Below are positions 34,878 to 43,917 of a DNA stretch of 64,000 nt, piece by piece. A program made the position numbers and the translations under genes. Every line of letters begins with the position of its first letter. The stretch's first letter is position 1. The DNA is from Methanobacteriota archaeon. GTDB lineage: Archaea; Thermoplasmatota; Poseidoniia; Poseidoniales; Thalassarchaeaceae. Below the pieces are notes generated by a model. That model made no database searches and had not been told where the DNA came from. It saw only the letters and a program-made list of their open reading frames with translations. The stretch covers positions 23,561 through 87,560 of the forward strand of contig JABIGF010000019.1 in NCBI GenBank assembly GCA_018650285.1, in the 5' to 3' direction.

Positions 34878-35350
34878 AACGCGAAAGAGAATTTCTTCGT
34901 GACACTGTTGCAGCGGCAACAGAAATTGGATATGTGCTAACTTTCCTTCTTGGTTTGTCATTTATGTCATTTTTCAGCGTTTGGACTTGGGAAATGCAGG
35001 ATTCCCGTGGTGATGTTTGGATGGAGCAAGCGATGGAAGAGAACCTAGATTCTGTCGCAGCAGCAGTTGAAAGAGCAGATATGGCAAGTCGCCTTGATGG
35101 CAATATCACATATGCTGAACCAGTTGAATTGCTATTGTCAACCGCTGTAAATTTAGAATTCAAAATGTTACTAACCGATAGTGGAATCACTATGCAAGAT
35201 AAAGGCCTAACAATGGTATCTACTAGAGATATTTCTGCTGCAGGAACTGCAGGGCATTCAGGAGAAATTGAATTGGCTGGAATAGAACAGGTTTGGGTAG
35301 TTCTGCAAAACGGAGTAATCACCCTAACTACTAGCCAACCAGGCGTCTGA
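34874..35350 (+). CDS. Minor pilin-like / FlaF-FlaG-like membrane protein
   Basis: 158 residues. A basic start (MKREREFLRDTVAAATEIGY) leads into one hydrophobic helix (VLTFLLGLSFMSFFSVW) and a soluble domain of short strands ending LTTSQPGV. Size and topology fit minor pilins or the FlaF/FlaG proteins of archaeal filaments, but no diagnostic motif is present. Third gene of the pilin-like operon; no ATPase (PilB/GspE-like) or TadC-like platform gene is in the window. Confidence 0.65.
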   Translation: MKREREFLRDTVAAATEIGYVLTFLLGLSFMSFFSVWTWEMQDSRGDVWMEQAMEENLDSVAAAVERADMASRLDGNITYAEPVELLLSTAVNLEFKMLLTDSGITMQDKGLTMVSTRDISAAGTAGHSGEIELAGIEQVWVVLQNGVITLTTSQPGV

Positions 35351-35364
35351 TTCTCAAAGAGAAA

Positions 35365-37884
35365 TCATCCCATGAGGGCGCGATGAACTTTAGCCTGAAT
35401 ATCTCGCATTCTATCATTTGCTCCCAGTTCTCTAAACACTGTGAGAGAGCGTTGCAAATATTCCATGCGGCGGCTCTTATCTGGTGCCGCCTCTCCAAGA
35501 CGAGCAAGCAATTCACCAATCAACATCCTGTAATCATGAGATTCTGCCAATGAGAGAGCATCACGATAGCATTCCATTGCTTCTTCACGCCGCCCAGAAT
35601 CAACCAAAACCTCACCCAATAGTAGAGTAATTTCCACTTCTGCATGGTGGTCAGTTTCCTCTGATAATCCTTCAAGAGCACCGGTGTAATGGTGCAATGC
35701 AAGTTCTGGGTCACCAGTTTTTGAATAGTATCGACCTAACACACCTCTTGCCCGAGCGTGAAGAGCAGCATTCCCGCCCTCGGTGGTTACGTCATGGGCT
35801 AGGAAAGCATGTTCCTTAGCTCGGTCATTCTCACCCATTTCTAAAAAGGCAGATGCCAATTTAATACGTGATTCTACCAACTCAGGGTTATCTTCAGATT
35901 CCAGCAATTGTTCAACATTTGCATAGACTTCAAGTGCTCTTTTGTCATCTCTTTGCCTACGGTAAATGTACCCCATGTTGTTGTATGTTCTTGCCGCCCC
36001 TTTCGGGTCATTTAGTTTGATGAATGATTCAAGCGCTTCTTTGTGAAGGGTAAGTGCTTCATCGGCTTTGCCGATAGTAACGGAAATATCCGCAAGACTA
36101 GATTTAATACGCGCACGCATTAATTCTTCTTTTTTGCTTGAGCCAAGCATATCAATCGCTTCTTTGTAATTTGATTCTGCTCCAGCCCAATTACCCTGCA
36201 TTGTGAGGATATTTGCCAACAATTCTAGAATAACTGTCCACGCTTTGTCACCAACATCTTCTCTCTCAACAGCATCAAGAATTGAAAACAGTTCCATGTG
36301 CCCTGCGCTAATTAGGTTGGCACCAGTAGTTGCTAGTTCATCCCCTAACTCTTTACTACCACCTGAATGTGATAGATGGAACAAAAATTCAACCTGTTCT
36401 TCGGGACGGTCTTTTCTTGTCCTATACCACTCAACTGCTCTAGCATGTAAGTCATGGTTTGTGGAAGTGTCAAGTGAACGTGTTAAAAATTCTCTAATCA
36501 AATCGTGTACATCATACATATCTGAGTCAGCCTGTCTTGCTAACCCTTTTTCGACTAAATCATCAAGTAAATTGGTTTCCAAGTCATGGCCACTTAATGC
36601 TTCAAGTGGCATCGGTTCACGGAATACTGCTAATGCGCCCAATAATCGCTTTTCAGAACCAGATAATTTACTGAAAATTTCTTTTTCAACATACATTTCA
36701 AGAGTTTCATAAAATGTCGTACCAATTGAACCCCTGTTAATTAAATTTAGAACTAGTGGATGGCCCCTTGAAAGGCCGTAAATGTGCTGATAAGTGACTT
36801 CATCAACTGGCTCAAGAGAAGGTAATAGGTTTCTACAAGCATCTCTATCTAATCCATCAAGTGGAACTACCAATGTAGTGATTTTTCCTTCCGCATCTTT
36901 TAGCGGAACTACAGACTTGAATGAACGCGAAAAGAGAATAAGACCTGTTTGATCTAAATCATCCATTCTCTGCGTTAATCCTCGAATAACAGCATAGAGG
37001 ATATCGTCAGCGACTTTATGTAAATCGTCAATTACTATCAAAGTTGGAACATCTGTCAACGCATCAATAATCAAATCAACCGATAATTGAGGCGCCGGCA
37101 CTGGAGTAGCTGCCAAATAATCAGACAGAGAATCATGACCTATTGCCGCTAGCCATTCTCCGCAAGCCTCCAAAAAGGCTCTAGAGCCCTCCCAATCTTG
37201 AACACGATGATAGAGCAAATTTCTCTTGTGTGTATACGATTCAACCAACTTTCCGGCCAGCGCAGTCTTACCAATTCCAGCAATACCTGGGACAAGAATT
37301 GTTGTCGAACGTGCGTCTAGCAGGTCAATCATGGTCTTTAATTCGGTATCTCTCCCGAAAAAACTACGCAAGCGTGGTAAATCTTCTAGAGATGTCACCA
37401 ATTGTTTCTCAACATGTTTGGATAAATCCCTTTCAATTAATTCTGGATTTAAGGGGCGCAAATCAACTAGGCCGCTATCATCCATGTAACGAATGATATC
37501 AACTGAACGAATAGGGAACGGTGAACTCTCTATCGCCTTTGATAGTGTAGTGTTTGTTGTAGTCCCATCTTGGCCAATTAGACGTAGTGGGTGGTCTGCT
37601 AACCTCTCCCATGTCTCTTCAGCAACAATCATTCCAGAATCGGTAAGGAAGTATGCCTTTCTTTTTCTTGTCACACCTGTAACGTGAGTCTGCCTTTCTA
37701 TCAGCAACCCTTGGTCCTTCAAGCCTGCAATTGCTCTAGGGACGTTACTGCGCGCTATGGCGACTGCATTTGCAATCCCCATCTGAGAAAGTGAAAAGGG
37801 TACTTCCACCTTACTAGAATAATCACCAAAATCGCGCAAATGCAGCAAAATTCTCTCTTGCACACCTGGTTTTGCAACAACCAT
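35365..37884 (-). CDS. Winged-helix / STAND NTPase / TPR regulator (MalT-like layout)
   Basis: 839 residues. Residues 1-95 are a MarR-like winged helix (SLSQMGIANAVAIARSNVPR, then LKDQGLLIERQTHVTG). A STAND-type NTPase follows: FFGRDTEL at 176-183, Walker A GIAGIGKT at 200-207, Walker B TLIVIDDLH at 281-289, then sensor and helical regions. From about residue 500 on are TPR repeats (GAARTYNNMGYIYRRQRDDK, ALHHYTGALEGLSEETDH). Such proteins sense a ligand through the TPR part and switch an oligomeric state; the DNA-binding end makes a transcriptional regulator likely. It lies convergently 14 bp from the pilin-like operon, which is an obvious candidate target (inference). Confidence 0.85.
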   Translation of the reverse strand: MVVAKPGVQERILLHLRDFGDYSSKVEVPFSLSQMGIANAVAIARSNVPRAIAGLKDQGLLIERQTHVTGVTRKRKAYFLTDSGMIVAEETWERLADHPLRLIGQDGTTTNTTLSKAIESSPFPIRSVDIIRYMDDSGLVDLRPLNPELIERDLSKHVEKQLVTSLEDLPRLRSFFGRDTELKTMIDLLDARSTTILVPGIAGIGKTALAGKLVESYTHKRNLLYHRVQDWEGSRAFLEACGEWLAAIGHDSLSDYLAATPVPAPQLSVDLIIDALTDVPTLIVIDDLHKVADDILYAVIRGLTQRMDDLDQTGLILFSRSFKSVVPLKDAEGKITTLVVPLDGLDRDACRNLLPSLEPVDEVTYQHIYGLSRGHPLVLNLINRGSIGTTFYETLEMYVEKEIFSKLSGSEKRLLGALAVFREPMPLEALSGHDLETNLLDDLVEKGLARQADSDMYDVHDLIREFLTRSLDTSTNHDLHARAVEWYRTRKDRPEEQVEFLFHLSHSGGSKELGDELATTGANLISAGHMELFSILDAVEREDVGDKAWTVILELLANILTMQGNWAGAESNYKEAIDMLGSSKKEELMRARIKSSLADISVTIGKADEALTLHKEALESFIKLNDPKGAARTYNNMGYIYRRQRDDKRALEVYANVEQLLESEDNPELVESRIKLASAFLEMGENDRAKEHAFLAHDVTTEGGNAALHARARGVLGRYYSKTGDPELALHHYTGALEGLSEETDHHAEVEITLLLGEVLVDSGRREEAMECYRDALSLAESHDYRMLIGELLARLGEAAPDKSRRMEYLQRSLTVFRELGANDRMRDIQAKVHRALMG

Positions 37885-37951
37885 TTACATTACCCCAATA
37901 TCTCAATTTGTCCTCTAACCATTAATAAGTTCAGTATTACTGATTCAATAA

Positions 37952-40900
37952 CTATTGGTCTGGTATCCATTGATTTGTTTCAGGATCCCACTTCCATCCA
38001 GGATAGGTTGGCTGTGGTTCTGCTACTGGCGCCGGCGCAGGCGCCGGCGTTGCTGCAACTGCTGGTGTTTGATTGGCTTGTCCCCATGCGTATGTGTCCT
38101 CTTCGACAACTTCTTCCTCAATGAAAGAAGGATCAGGTTCCTCTTCAAATTCTACAAAGAAGAACATGAAGACTGCTCCGAGTGCTGCCAAAGTAATCAC
38201 TGCAAGAATTGCCCAAACAATCCATCCCAGCCCACTACTACCATCTGCTGCACCTACTTGCACATCGAGTGTTTGACCAGTATTTTCACCATCATACTCA
38301 AATTTGACAGAATTCATACCGTTCTCCAATTTAGTCCCTTGAACTTCAATAGTCCAAACGCCGTTATCTCCAACAATAGTGTTGTTAAGTCGCAAACCAG
38401 TGTTCCCTGAACGTGCAATGACCTCTACCCCAGGTCTTCCTTGTCCAGTGAAGATTACAGTTTGACTCTCGCCGAGTTCATCTATCCCATCAATTCTCTC
38501 AGCACTGAATGAAACCGCTCTTACAGTGAAATCCACATTCATTGTGTATGCTGTAGAAGAGCCATCCTTTCCAACAAACTTCATTCCATCACAAGACCAT
38601 AAATCCATATCAGGAGTGTGGAAAGACATTCCTACTGGGTCATATGTTGCTTTACCATGAATATCAATTGAAATTAGGTCAGCACACAACTCGTCGTGTT
38701 GCAAATCACCATTAGCAATGATTTCAGGGTCATCGAATACATCGTAGTCAATCATATCTCCATCTTCATCACTAAAATATGGAGCAAGTTGTATGCTACC
38801 GCCATTTCCACAACGGTCCAAAGCTTGACTGCCCTCTTCACAGAAGATGATGACTTCACTTTCCCAACCTGAACTATTGAATACTGGGGCGCGATTATCT
38901 GCATCTGATGGATTATGGATAATCACCTCTACTTCGACCCAACCGCTGTATGAATGGCCATCAAACGAACGAGCGCTGATGAGGTAGTGGAAGTCATGAA
39001 TCATGTTACTAGTATCCCAAGTAGTACTCCACAAACCATTTGCAGCAATTGATGTCACATATGGCGGAGCATTTGGTAACTCACGCATTCCATCCTGTGG
39101 ATCACGAATACGGATTTCAACTCGGCTTACCTCGCCATCAGTATCGCGTGCGATACCGGAAATACCAGTATCTTCTGATGCCGTAATAACTTCGTCATTG
39201 TATGGTGCTAATAATGAAATCACTGGCTCTGCGTTACTGTTATCAATATCCAAAACAAGAGTCACGGACTGACAAGTATCAACTTCTTCCAAACAATAAC
39301 CAGAATCAGAAGCCCAAATCACAAATGTCCAATCTTCACGTACCTTTGGCATAACAGAGAAATCCCATTCCCAAGACCATGTTGTCAGTGAACCAATAGG
39401 GTTGCCAAAACTATCAAGTGGGCGTGCAATTGATGTAGTCGTAGTAGCCCAAGTTGGACTTGACATACGGAAATGAATTTCCTGAATATCACTACCTAAT
39501 GCGCCATTATACGCATCACTAGAACTACCTGAAAATACTACTTTCCCAGAATTATGCATTGAACCATTAACAGGAGATGCAATATTGATAGTTGGAGGAT
39601 TGGTGTTTAACTTGATGGTCTTAGTTACAATTGGACTGTAATCTACACCATCATATGCACGGAAGTCAAATGTGTAATCACCTTCAGGTTGCTCTGACAT
39701 ATCATACTCAAAGTACCAATTCTTGAAAGGACGGTTATTACGAGTCACTTCACCGTTTGAACCGCTGTTGTCAGTAGCATAGCGTACATCGTTCCATGAA
39801 CTAGAATCTGGAGTCTTCACTTCGATTCTTTGCACCGCGCCCTGCTGCTCCCACTGGGCTTGTTCATCTGTTCCGAATACACCTGTCCCAACATTTCCAT
39901 CCCAGGCATAACCTGTGAAGTTGATATTGCGAATGAACGAATGACCATCACTTTGAGTAACCACAACAGTAGGATCCAAGTTTACCATTGATAGTGTGTC
40001 CTCGTAAGTACTTGTTAGATTAAATGAGGATTTGTGGTAACCCTTACCAAACTTGTATGCTGTAACGAAATACTTTGATAATTCACGAGTCCCTGAACCT
40101 GTTGCGCAATCGGGATCTTCAGAATCATAAAGTAAATCTCCATCATTATCCATACCGTCAGCACAAGAATCTTCACCAACATCATCGGCAAATCCATCCG
40201 GATTATTTCCGTTACCTCTGATATCTAGGTGGAAATCTGAGGGTAGAGCAACCCATGGAGCGAATCCTTGAGAATCGGTTTTCATATTATACAAGTCATT
40301 TCCGTGTGCATCTTCTAGCATTATCGTTGCACCTGGGACTCGCACACCACCAACCGTTGCCCGAATACGAACAAGAGCGGCCTCTCTAACTTGAACGGAC
40401 CAGATACTTGGTGATGCACCAGTTTCAATCTTTGAAAGAGATAATCCTGACATATTTGCATAGGTAAAAACAGTAGAATTGTTTACTGCCTGTAGAGACA
40501 ATGGGAAATCTTTTGGAGGCAAGATTTGTGTAGGAGGTAGAATGACCTGATTATCCCAGTTATTGTGCTCGAATGCCTCACCTTTGTCCCAAAGCAACTT
40601 AATTGGCATGCTTGCATTTCCGCCAGCGTATGGAGGAATTGTTTCAGATTGAACAGTCACAGAACTCTTTGTCACATTGTAAACAATGTCTGCAACACCA
40701 AGCCATTGGTTTCCAGAAAAGAACGCTAGAGAAGCATAACCATTTGCATGGTCATTAATTTTTGCACCTTCTCCGCCGACTGTAAATTGATTGTCTTGCA
40801 CATTTAGAAGTGCTCCTTGAGCACGAATTGCATCTCCTGCAACATTTGACACAACATTTCTCTGAATTGTTGCACTAGCACGGAAAACATGGAAAACAGG

Positions 40901-42313
40901 GCAAGGGAATGATTCATCCCAAGCAGTTTCTGATTCACAAGTTCCTGAAACATTGTTGATGATGTTATCATTAATTGTCGCCCTTGCTACTGAAGGTGCA
41001 CTGACAGACCAGCCGCTATCTTGGTAGTGGTATTCTCCAATAATGAATGGTTCTCGATTGATTTCTTGGAAGGTGTTGTTGTCAACTTCAATATCAAAAG
41101 TACCAACGCCCCAAATTCCATTGTAGCCAGTAATTGGTCCAATTACATTGTTAGTAATTCTTGCTTCAGTTTTAATCACGGAAGATGAACAACATACTAC
41201 TTGTATCCCTGAACCTTCAGCAGCACCGCTCATTACATTTCCTTCAACAAGAGCGAGTGCACCGTTGTATATAGTGACTGGAGAGTTATCACCAGTAGTG
41301 ATAGTATTGTTAGACACCGTTAGATCATAATCGTTGTTTATGACTGTACGACGGCCATTAATGTCAATACCTGTACAATCGGATTGAATTGTGTTCGCAT
41401 TTACAACACCTGCAGAATCTGTGTACCTGTAGCCATAATCTGAACTCGCTACAACACCGTGGTCAATATTTGTGAATGACTTCTGAGCCCATAATACGTG
41501 ACGACCATTATCTTGAGATGTACAGCCATTTTGAGTACCAGTAAAGACTGGACTCATGAAACGAACAGGACCGCTAGGGCTTCCAGCACCGTATGTTTGA
41601 ACTGCATTTCCAGCCAATGCCTCAATAGCAGCTTCTACACCAACTTGGAAAGTACCACCATTGAAGGTCGGTGCTGCCAAATCGAGAACTAGAACACTTG
41701 AAGTATTGATATTATTGAAATTTATCTCAGTCACTGTTGGACTTGCTCCATCAAGAATAAACGAGGCCCAGCGAACTTCACCAAGATCTGAAACATAGCG
41801 TGGCATGCCGTATGCGTTTTCAATAGTTAGATGATTAATTTTTGTTTGAGCGATGTCGATTGTATCTCGGACAAGAACGCCCTCAAAACAAGAAGGGTCA
41901 GGATTCCATAGTGGCTGACCACTTGAAGGATTAATCATCTTGTAACAGCGACCAGTTGCCGATTGATTTGCAGGGGTCGCCCATTGGAATTTAATTCTAC
42001 TAGCATTACTTCCCATTCCACTTGCTCCACAAGTTGTGTCTCCCGCACATAGATTTCCCTTCACATCTAGATATGTGCCGTTTTGAAAAGTCACGGTAGT
42101 CCCTGGTTGAATAATCAATTTCGCACCCGGTGCGATTTCAACATCTCCAGTCAAGGTGTGGCCACCTTGCCATATCTCAGTTCCAGTAATTACACCACTA
42201 GTAGTCTCGTTACTTGCTGCTGCTGTTGGTGTCAAAGTCATTAGCGCAGTCATTGTACTCATCACAAATAATGCGACGAGAAGAAAACTTGTGGTTCGAT
42301 TGTTCATCTCCAT
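37952..42313 (-). CDS. Beta-helix surface protein with Ig-like domains, membrane anchor and Trp-rich tail
   Basis: About 1,453 residues from ATG 42313, which has GGAG 9 nt upstream and a TATA box at the right distance; ATG 42307 is nearly as good. A signal peptide (SFLLVALFVMSTMTALMTL) is followed by about 600 residues of right-handed parallel beta-helix type repeats (VSNNTITTGDNSPVTIYNGA, ATINDNIINNVSG). Next come Ig-like domains (INIASPVNGSMHNSGKVVFS) and one membrane helix (GWIVWAILAVITLAALGAVF). The acidic, Ala/Pro-rich cytoplasmic tail ends YPGWKWDPETNQWIPDQ. Beta-helix proteins often bind or cleave polysaccharide; no catalytic residues can be assigned. Confidence 0.8.
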   Translation of the reverse strand: MEMNNRTTSFLLVALFVMSTMTALMTLTPTAAASNETTSGVITGTEIWQGGHTLTGDVEIAPGAKLIIQPGTTVTFQNGTYLDVKGNLCAGDTTCGASGMGSNASRIKFQWATPANQSATGRCYKMINPSSGQPLWNPDPSCFEGVLVRDTIDIAQTKINHLTIENAYGMPRYVSDLGEVRWASFILDGASPTVTEINFNNINTSSVLVLDLAAPTFNGGTFQVGVEAAIEALAGNAVQTYGAGSPSGPVRFMSPVFTGTQNGCTSQDNGRHVLWAQKSFTNIDHGVVASSDYGYRYTDSAGVVNANTIQSDCTGIDINGRRTVINNDYDLTVSNNTITTGDNSPVTIYNGALALVEGNVMSGAAEGSGIQVVCCSSSVIKTEARITNNVIGPITGYNGIWGVGTFDIEVDNNTFQEINREPFIIGEYHYQDSGWSVSAPSVARATINDNIINNVSGTCESETAWDESFPCPVFHVFRASATIQRNVVSNVAGDAIRAQGALLNVQDNQFTVGGEGAKINDHANGYASLAFFSGNQWLGVADIVYNVTKSSVTVQSETIPPYAGGNASMPIKLLWDKGEAFEHNNWDNQVILPPTQILPPKDFPLSLQAVNNSTVFTYANMSGLSLSKIETGASPSIWSVQVREAALVRIRATVGGVRVPGATIMLEDAHGNDLYNMKTDSQGFAPWVALPSDFHLDIRGNGNNPDGFADDVGEDSCADGMDNDGDLLYDSEDPDCATGSGTRELSKYFVTAYKFGKGYHKSSFNLTSTYEDTLSMVNLDPTVVVTQSDGHSFIRNINFTGYAWDGNVGTGVFGTDEQAQWEQQGAVQRIEVKTPDSSSWNDVRYATDNSGSNGEVTRNNRPFKNWYFEYDMSEQPEGDYTFDFRAYDGVDYSPIVTKTIKLNTNPPTINIASPVNGSMHNSGKVVFSGSSSDAYNGALGSDIQEIHFRMSSPTWATTTTSIARPLDSFGNPIGSLTTWSWEWDFSVMPKVREDWTFVIWASDSGYCLEEVDTCQSVTLVLDIDNSNAEPVISLLAPYNDEVITASEDTGISGIARDTDGEVSRVEIRIRDPQDGMRELPNAPPYVTSIAANGLWSTTWDTSNMIHDFHYLISARSFDGHSYSGWVEVEVIIHNPSDADNRAPVFNSSGWESEVIIFCEEGSQALDRCGNGGSIQLAPYFSDEDGDMIDYDVFDDPEIIANGDLQHDELCADLISIDIHGKATYDPVGMSFHTPDMDLWSCDGMKFVGKDGSSTAYTMNVDFTVRAVSFSAERIDGIDELGESQTVIFTGQGRPGVEVIARSGNTGLRLNNTIVGDNGVWTIEVQGTKLENGMNSVKFEYDGENTGQTLDVQVGAADGSSGLGWIVWAILAVITLAALGAVFMFFFVEFEEEPDPSFIEEEVVEEDTYAWGQANQTPAVAATPAPAPAPVAEPQPTYPGWKWDPETNQWIPDQ

Positions 42314-42354
42314 GGGTTCAAACTCCTTGTTAATCCATCGAAATTGCCCATCGG

Positions 42355-42365
42355 TTATAATAAAA
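42355..42365 (-). promoter_or_regulatory. Candidate TATA box of the beta-helix protein gene
   Basis: On the minus strand the sequence reads TTTTATTATAA, centred about 47 bp upstream of ATG 42313. It predicts initiation around 42334 and a leader of about 20 nt that includes the GGAG ribosome-binding site. Confidence 0.45.
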
Positions 42366-42557
42366 CGCCTCAATGCAATTGAAAATGTATCAAACAATAG
42401 TAAATAGTATCATTAAAAAATGGCGCCATTTGTGGCGTTTTGTATCAAATGATAGGCGAAAGTATCAACTTAGGACGGTTGAAACATGTATTATCATCTC
42501 TCAATATGTTGTGCAAGAATAGAATAATGTATGCAAATAATACAAGGTATTCTTTTG

Positions 42558-43817
42558 TCACGATGACAAGTGCTCGCCAACCGCATCAGACCACGCTTCG
42601 GCATCAAGTGAACCGTAACCATAGCGAAGATGATGCTCGCCTTGATTTTGAAATGTTCCTGCTTGAGAAGATTCGGCCAACGCTTCTTTGATCAACTCTA
42701 TTGGAGAGCGGTCACCTTGGTGCGTGGGTGTAAGTTTTGGATTGCCATCATACCTCTCCAAGATTAGCGCCAAAGAAGCGGTTACAAAGACAGTTGCATC
42801 GCTAGTACCATCACTCCTAGACCATGTAGCACCTGTTCTCTCTGAAACAAAGGTAGAATGGATTTCAACACCTGGCGCTACCACCTCTGGTTTTTGATTC
42901 GGCCAAGACCTCATCTCACCAGATGAATTAGTCGAAGAACCTGAACTAGAATGCTCCCAAAGTGAGCCGTTACGATGGATTGCTCCTACTGAAATGACGC
43001 CGTCAACATTTGCAGGAACTGTGACATCAGGGTAATCCTGCCCTGCACCTCCATGATTACCTGCTGCGGCTACGACAAAGACGCCATTGTCTAATGCATC
43101 TTTCACAGCAGATTCGGTAACCCCTCCAAATGTTGAGACAAGATCTGGTTTGCCTCCCAAACTAAGACTAATGATATCAGCACCCATTGTTGTCCAACAC
43201 CAATCAATGGCATTGGCAACTGCTGCTTCAGAACCAGAGCCACCATCAGCTCCTAGGGCAGCAGCCACAATCAACTGAACCTTTGGGGCGCCCCCCTCAA
43301 ATGTGCCATTTGCGGCTAATATCCCAGCCATCATGGTACCATGAGATTGGGTCAAATCATTATCGTGTGGATTGACTTCATTCTCATGAATAAAATCTTT
43401 GAACCCAACTAAATTGACGGCTATCAAATCAGGATGTGTATTATCAATTCCTGTGTCAACAATACAAACACGAACTCCAGCGCCACTAAATCCATCTTCG
43501 TTTAATTCACGGATACCAGTATTGACATAAGCCCACTCAGATTCAGGAATAAATTCTTCAAGATATCCTACAAGTGAACTGTAAGTCAACAGTAAAGCAA
43601 CTACCACCATTACTGCCACCCATAACCCCCAAGGGAGATTAAATGGTGTTTTACGGGGTTTCACAGCATCTGCTTCTTTCCATGCTTGTGGGTCCATTTC
43701 ACTTGACATACCATAAGCTTCTGCAGAATAACCCGGTGCGCCTGGGTCAATTGTTGAAAGCATTCGCGGGTCTTCTGGTTCTGGCAGAAATTCCACCCCC
43801 TCCAATCCCGGTATCAT
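42558..43817 (-). CDS. Membrane-anchored subtilisin-like serine protease (S8)
   Basis: 419 residues from ATG 43817 (MIPGLEGVEF), with GGTGAG just upstream; ATG 43844 is an alternative. The N-terminal acidic cytoplasmic segment of about 55 residues has a PGAPGYSAEAYGM element, then one membrane helix (LWVAVMVVVALLLTYSS) puts the protease outside. The catalytic triad is complete: VCIVDTGID (Asp121), QSHGTMMAG (His159) and DGTSDA (Ser339), with the oxyanion Asn in AAAGNHG (Asn254). No long propeptide is seen. It could mature or shed the many surface proteins encoded around it (inference). Confidence 0.92.
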   Translation of the reverse strand: MIPGLEGVEFLPEPEDPRMLSTIDPGAPGYSAEAYGMSSEMDPQAWKEADAVKPRKTPFNLPWGLWVAVMVVVALLLTYSSLVGYLEEFIPESEWAYVNTGIRELNEDGFSGAGVRVCIVDTGIDNTHPDLIAVNLVGFKDFIHENEVNPHDNDLTQSHGTMMAGILAANGTFEGGAPKVQLIVAAALGADGGSGSEAAVANAIDWCWTTMGADIISLSLGGKPDLVSTFGGVTESAVKDALDNGVFVVAAAGNHGGAGQDYPDVTVPANVDGVISVGAIHRNGSLWEHSSSGSSTNSSGEMRSWPNQKPEVVAPGVEIHSTFVSERTGATWSRSDGTSDATVFVTASLALILERYDGNPKLTPTHQGDRSPIELIKEALAESSQAGTFQNQGEHHLRYGYGSLDAEAWSDAVGEHLSS

Positions 43818-43917
43818 CGTCTCACCATACTGTCGGCAGAGCATCCGCTAAATGCACTCTTCGGCTTGTAGAGCCACTTGATTACATTTGTAACCAAGTT
43901 ATCCAATAACATTGTCA

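Noticed and set aside
38025..38060. GC-rich GGCGCC palindromic repeat that could be a regulatory inverted repeat
   Set aside because: It is explained by the coding of the Pro-Ala tail (PAPAPAPVA) of the beta-helix protein.
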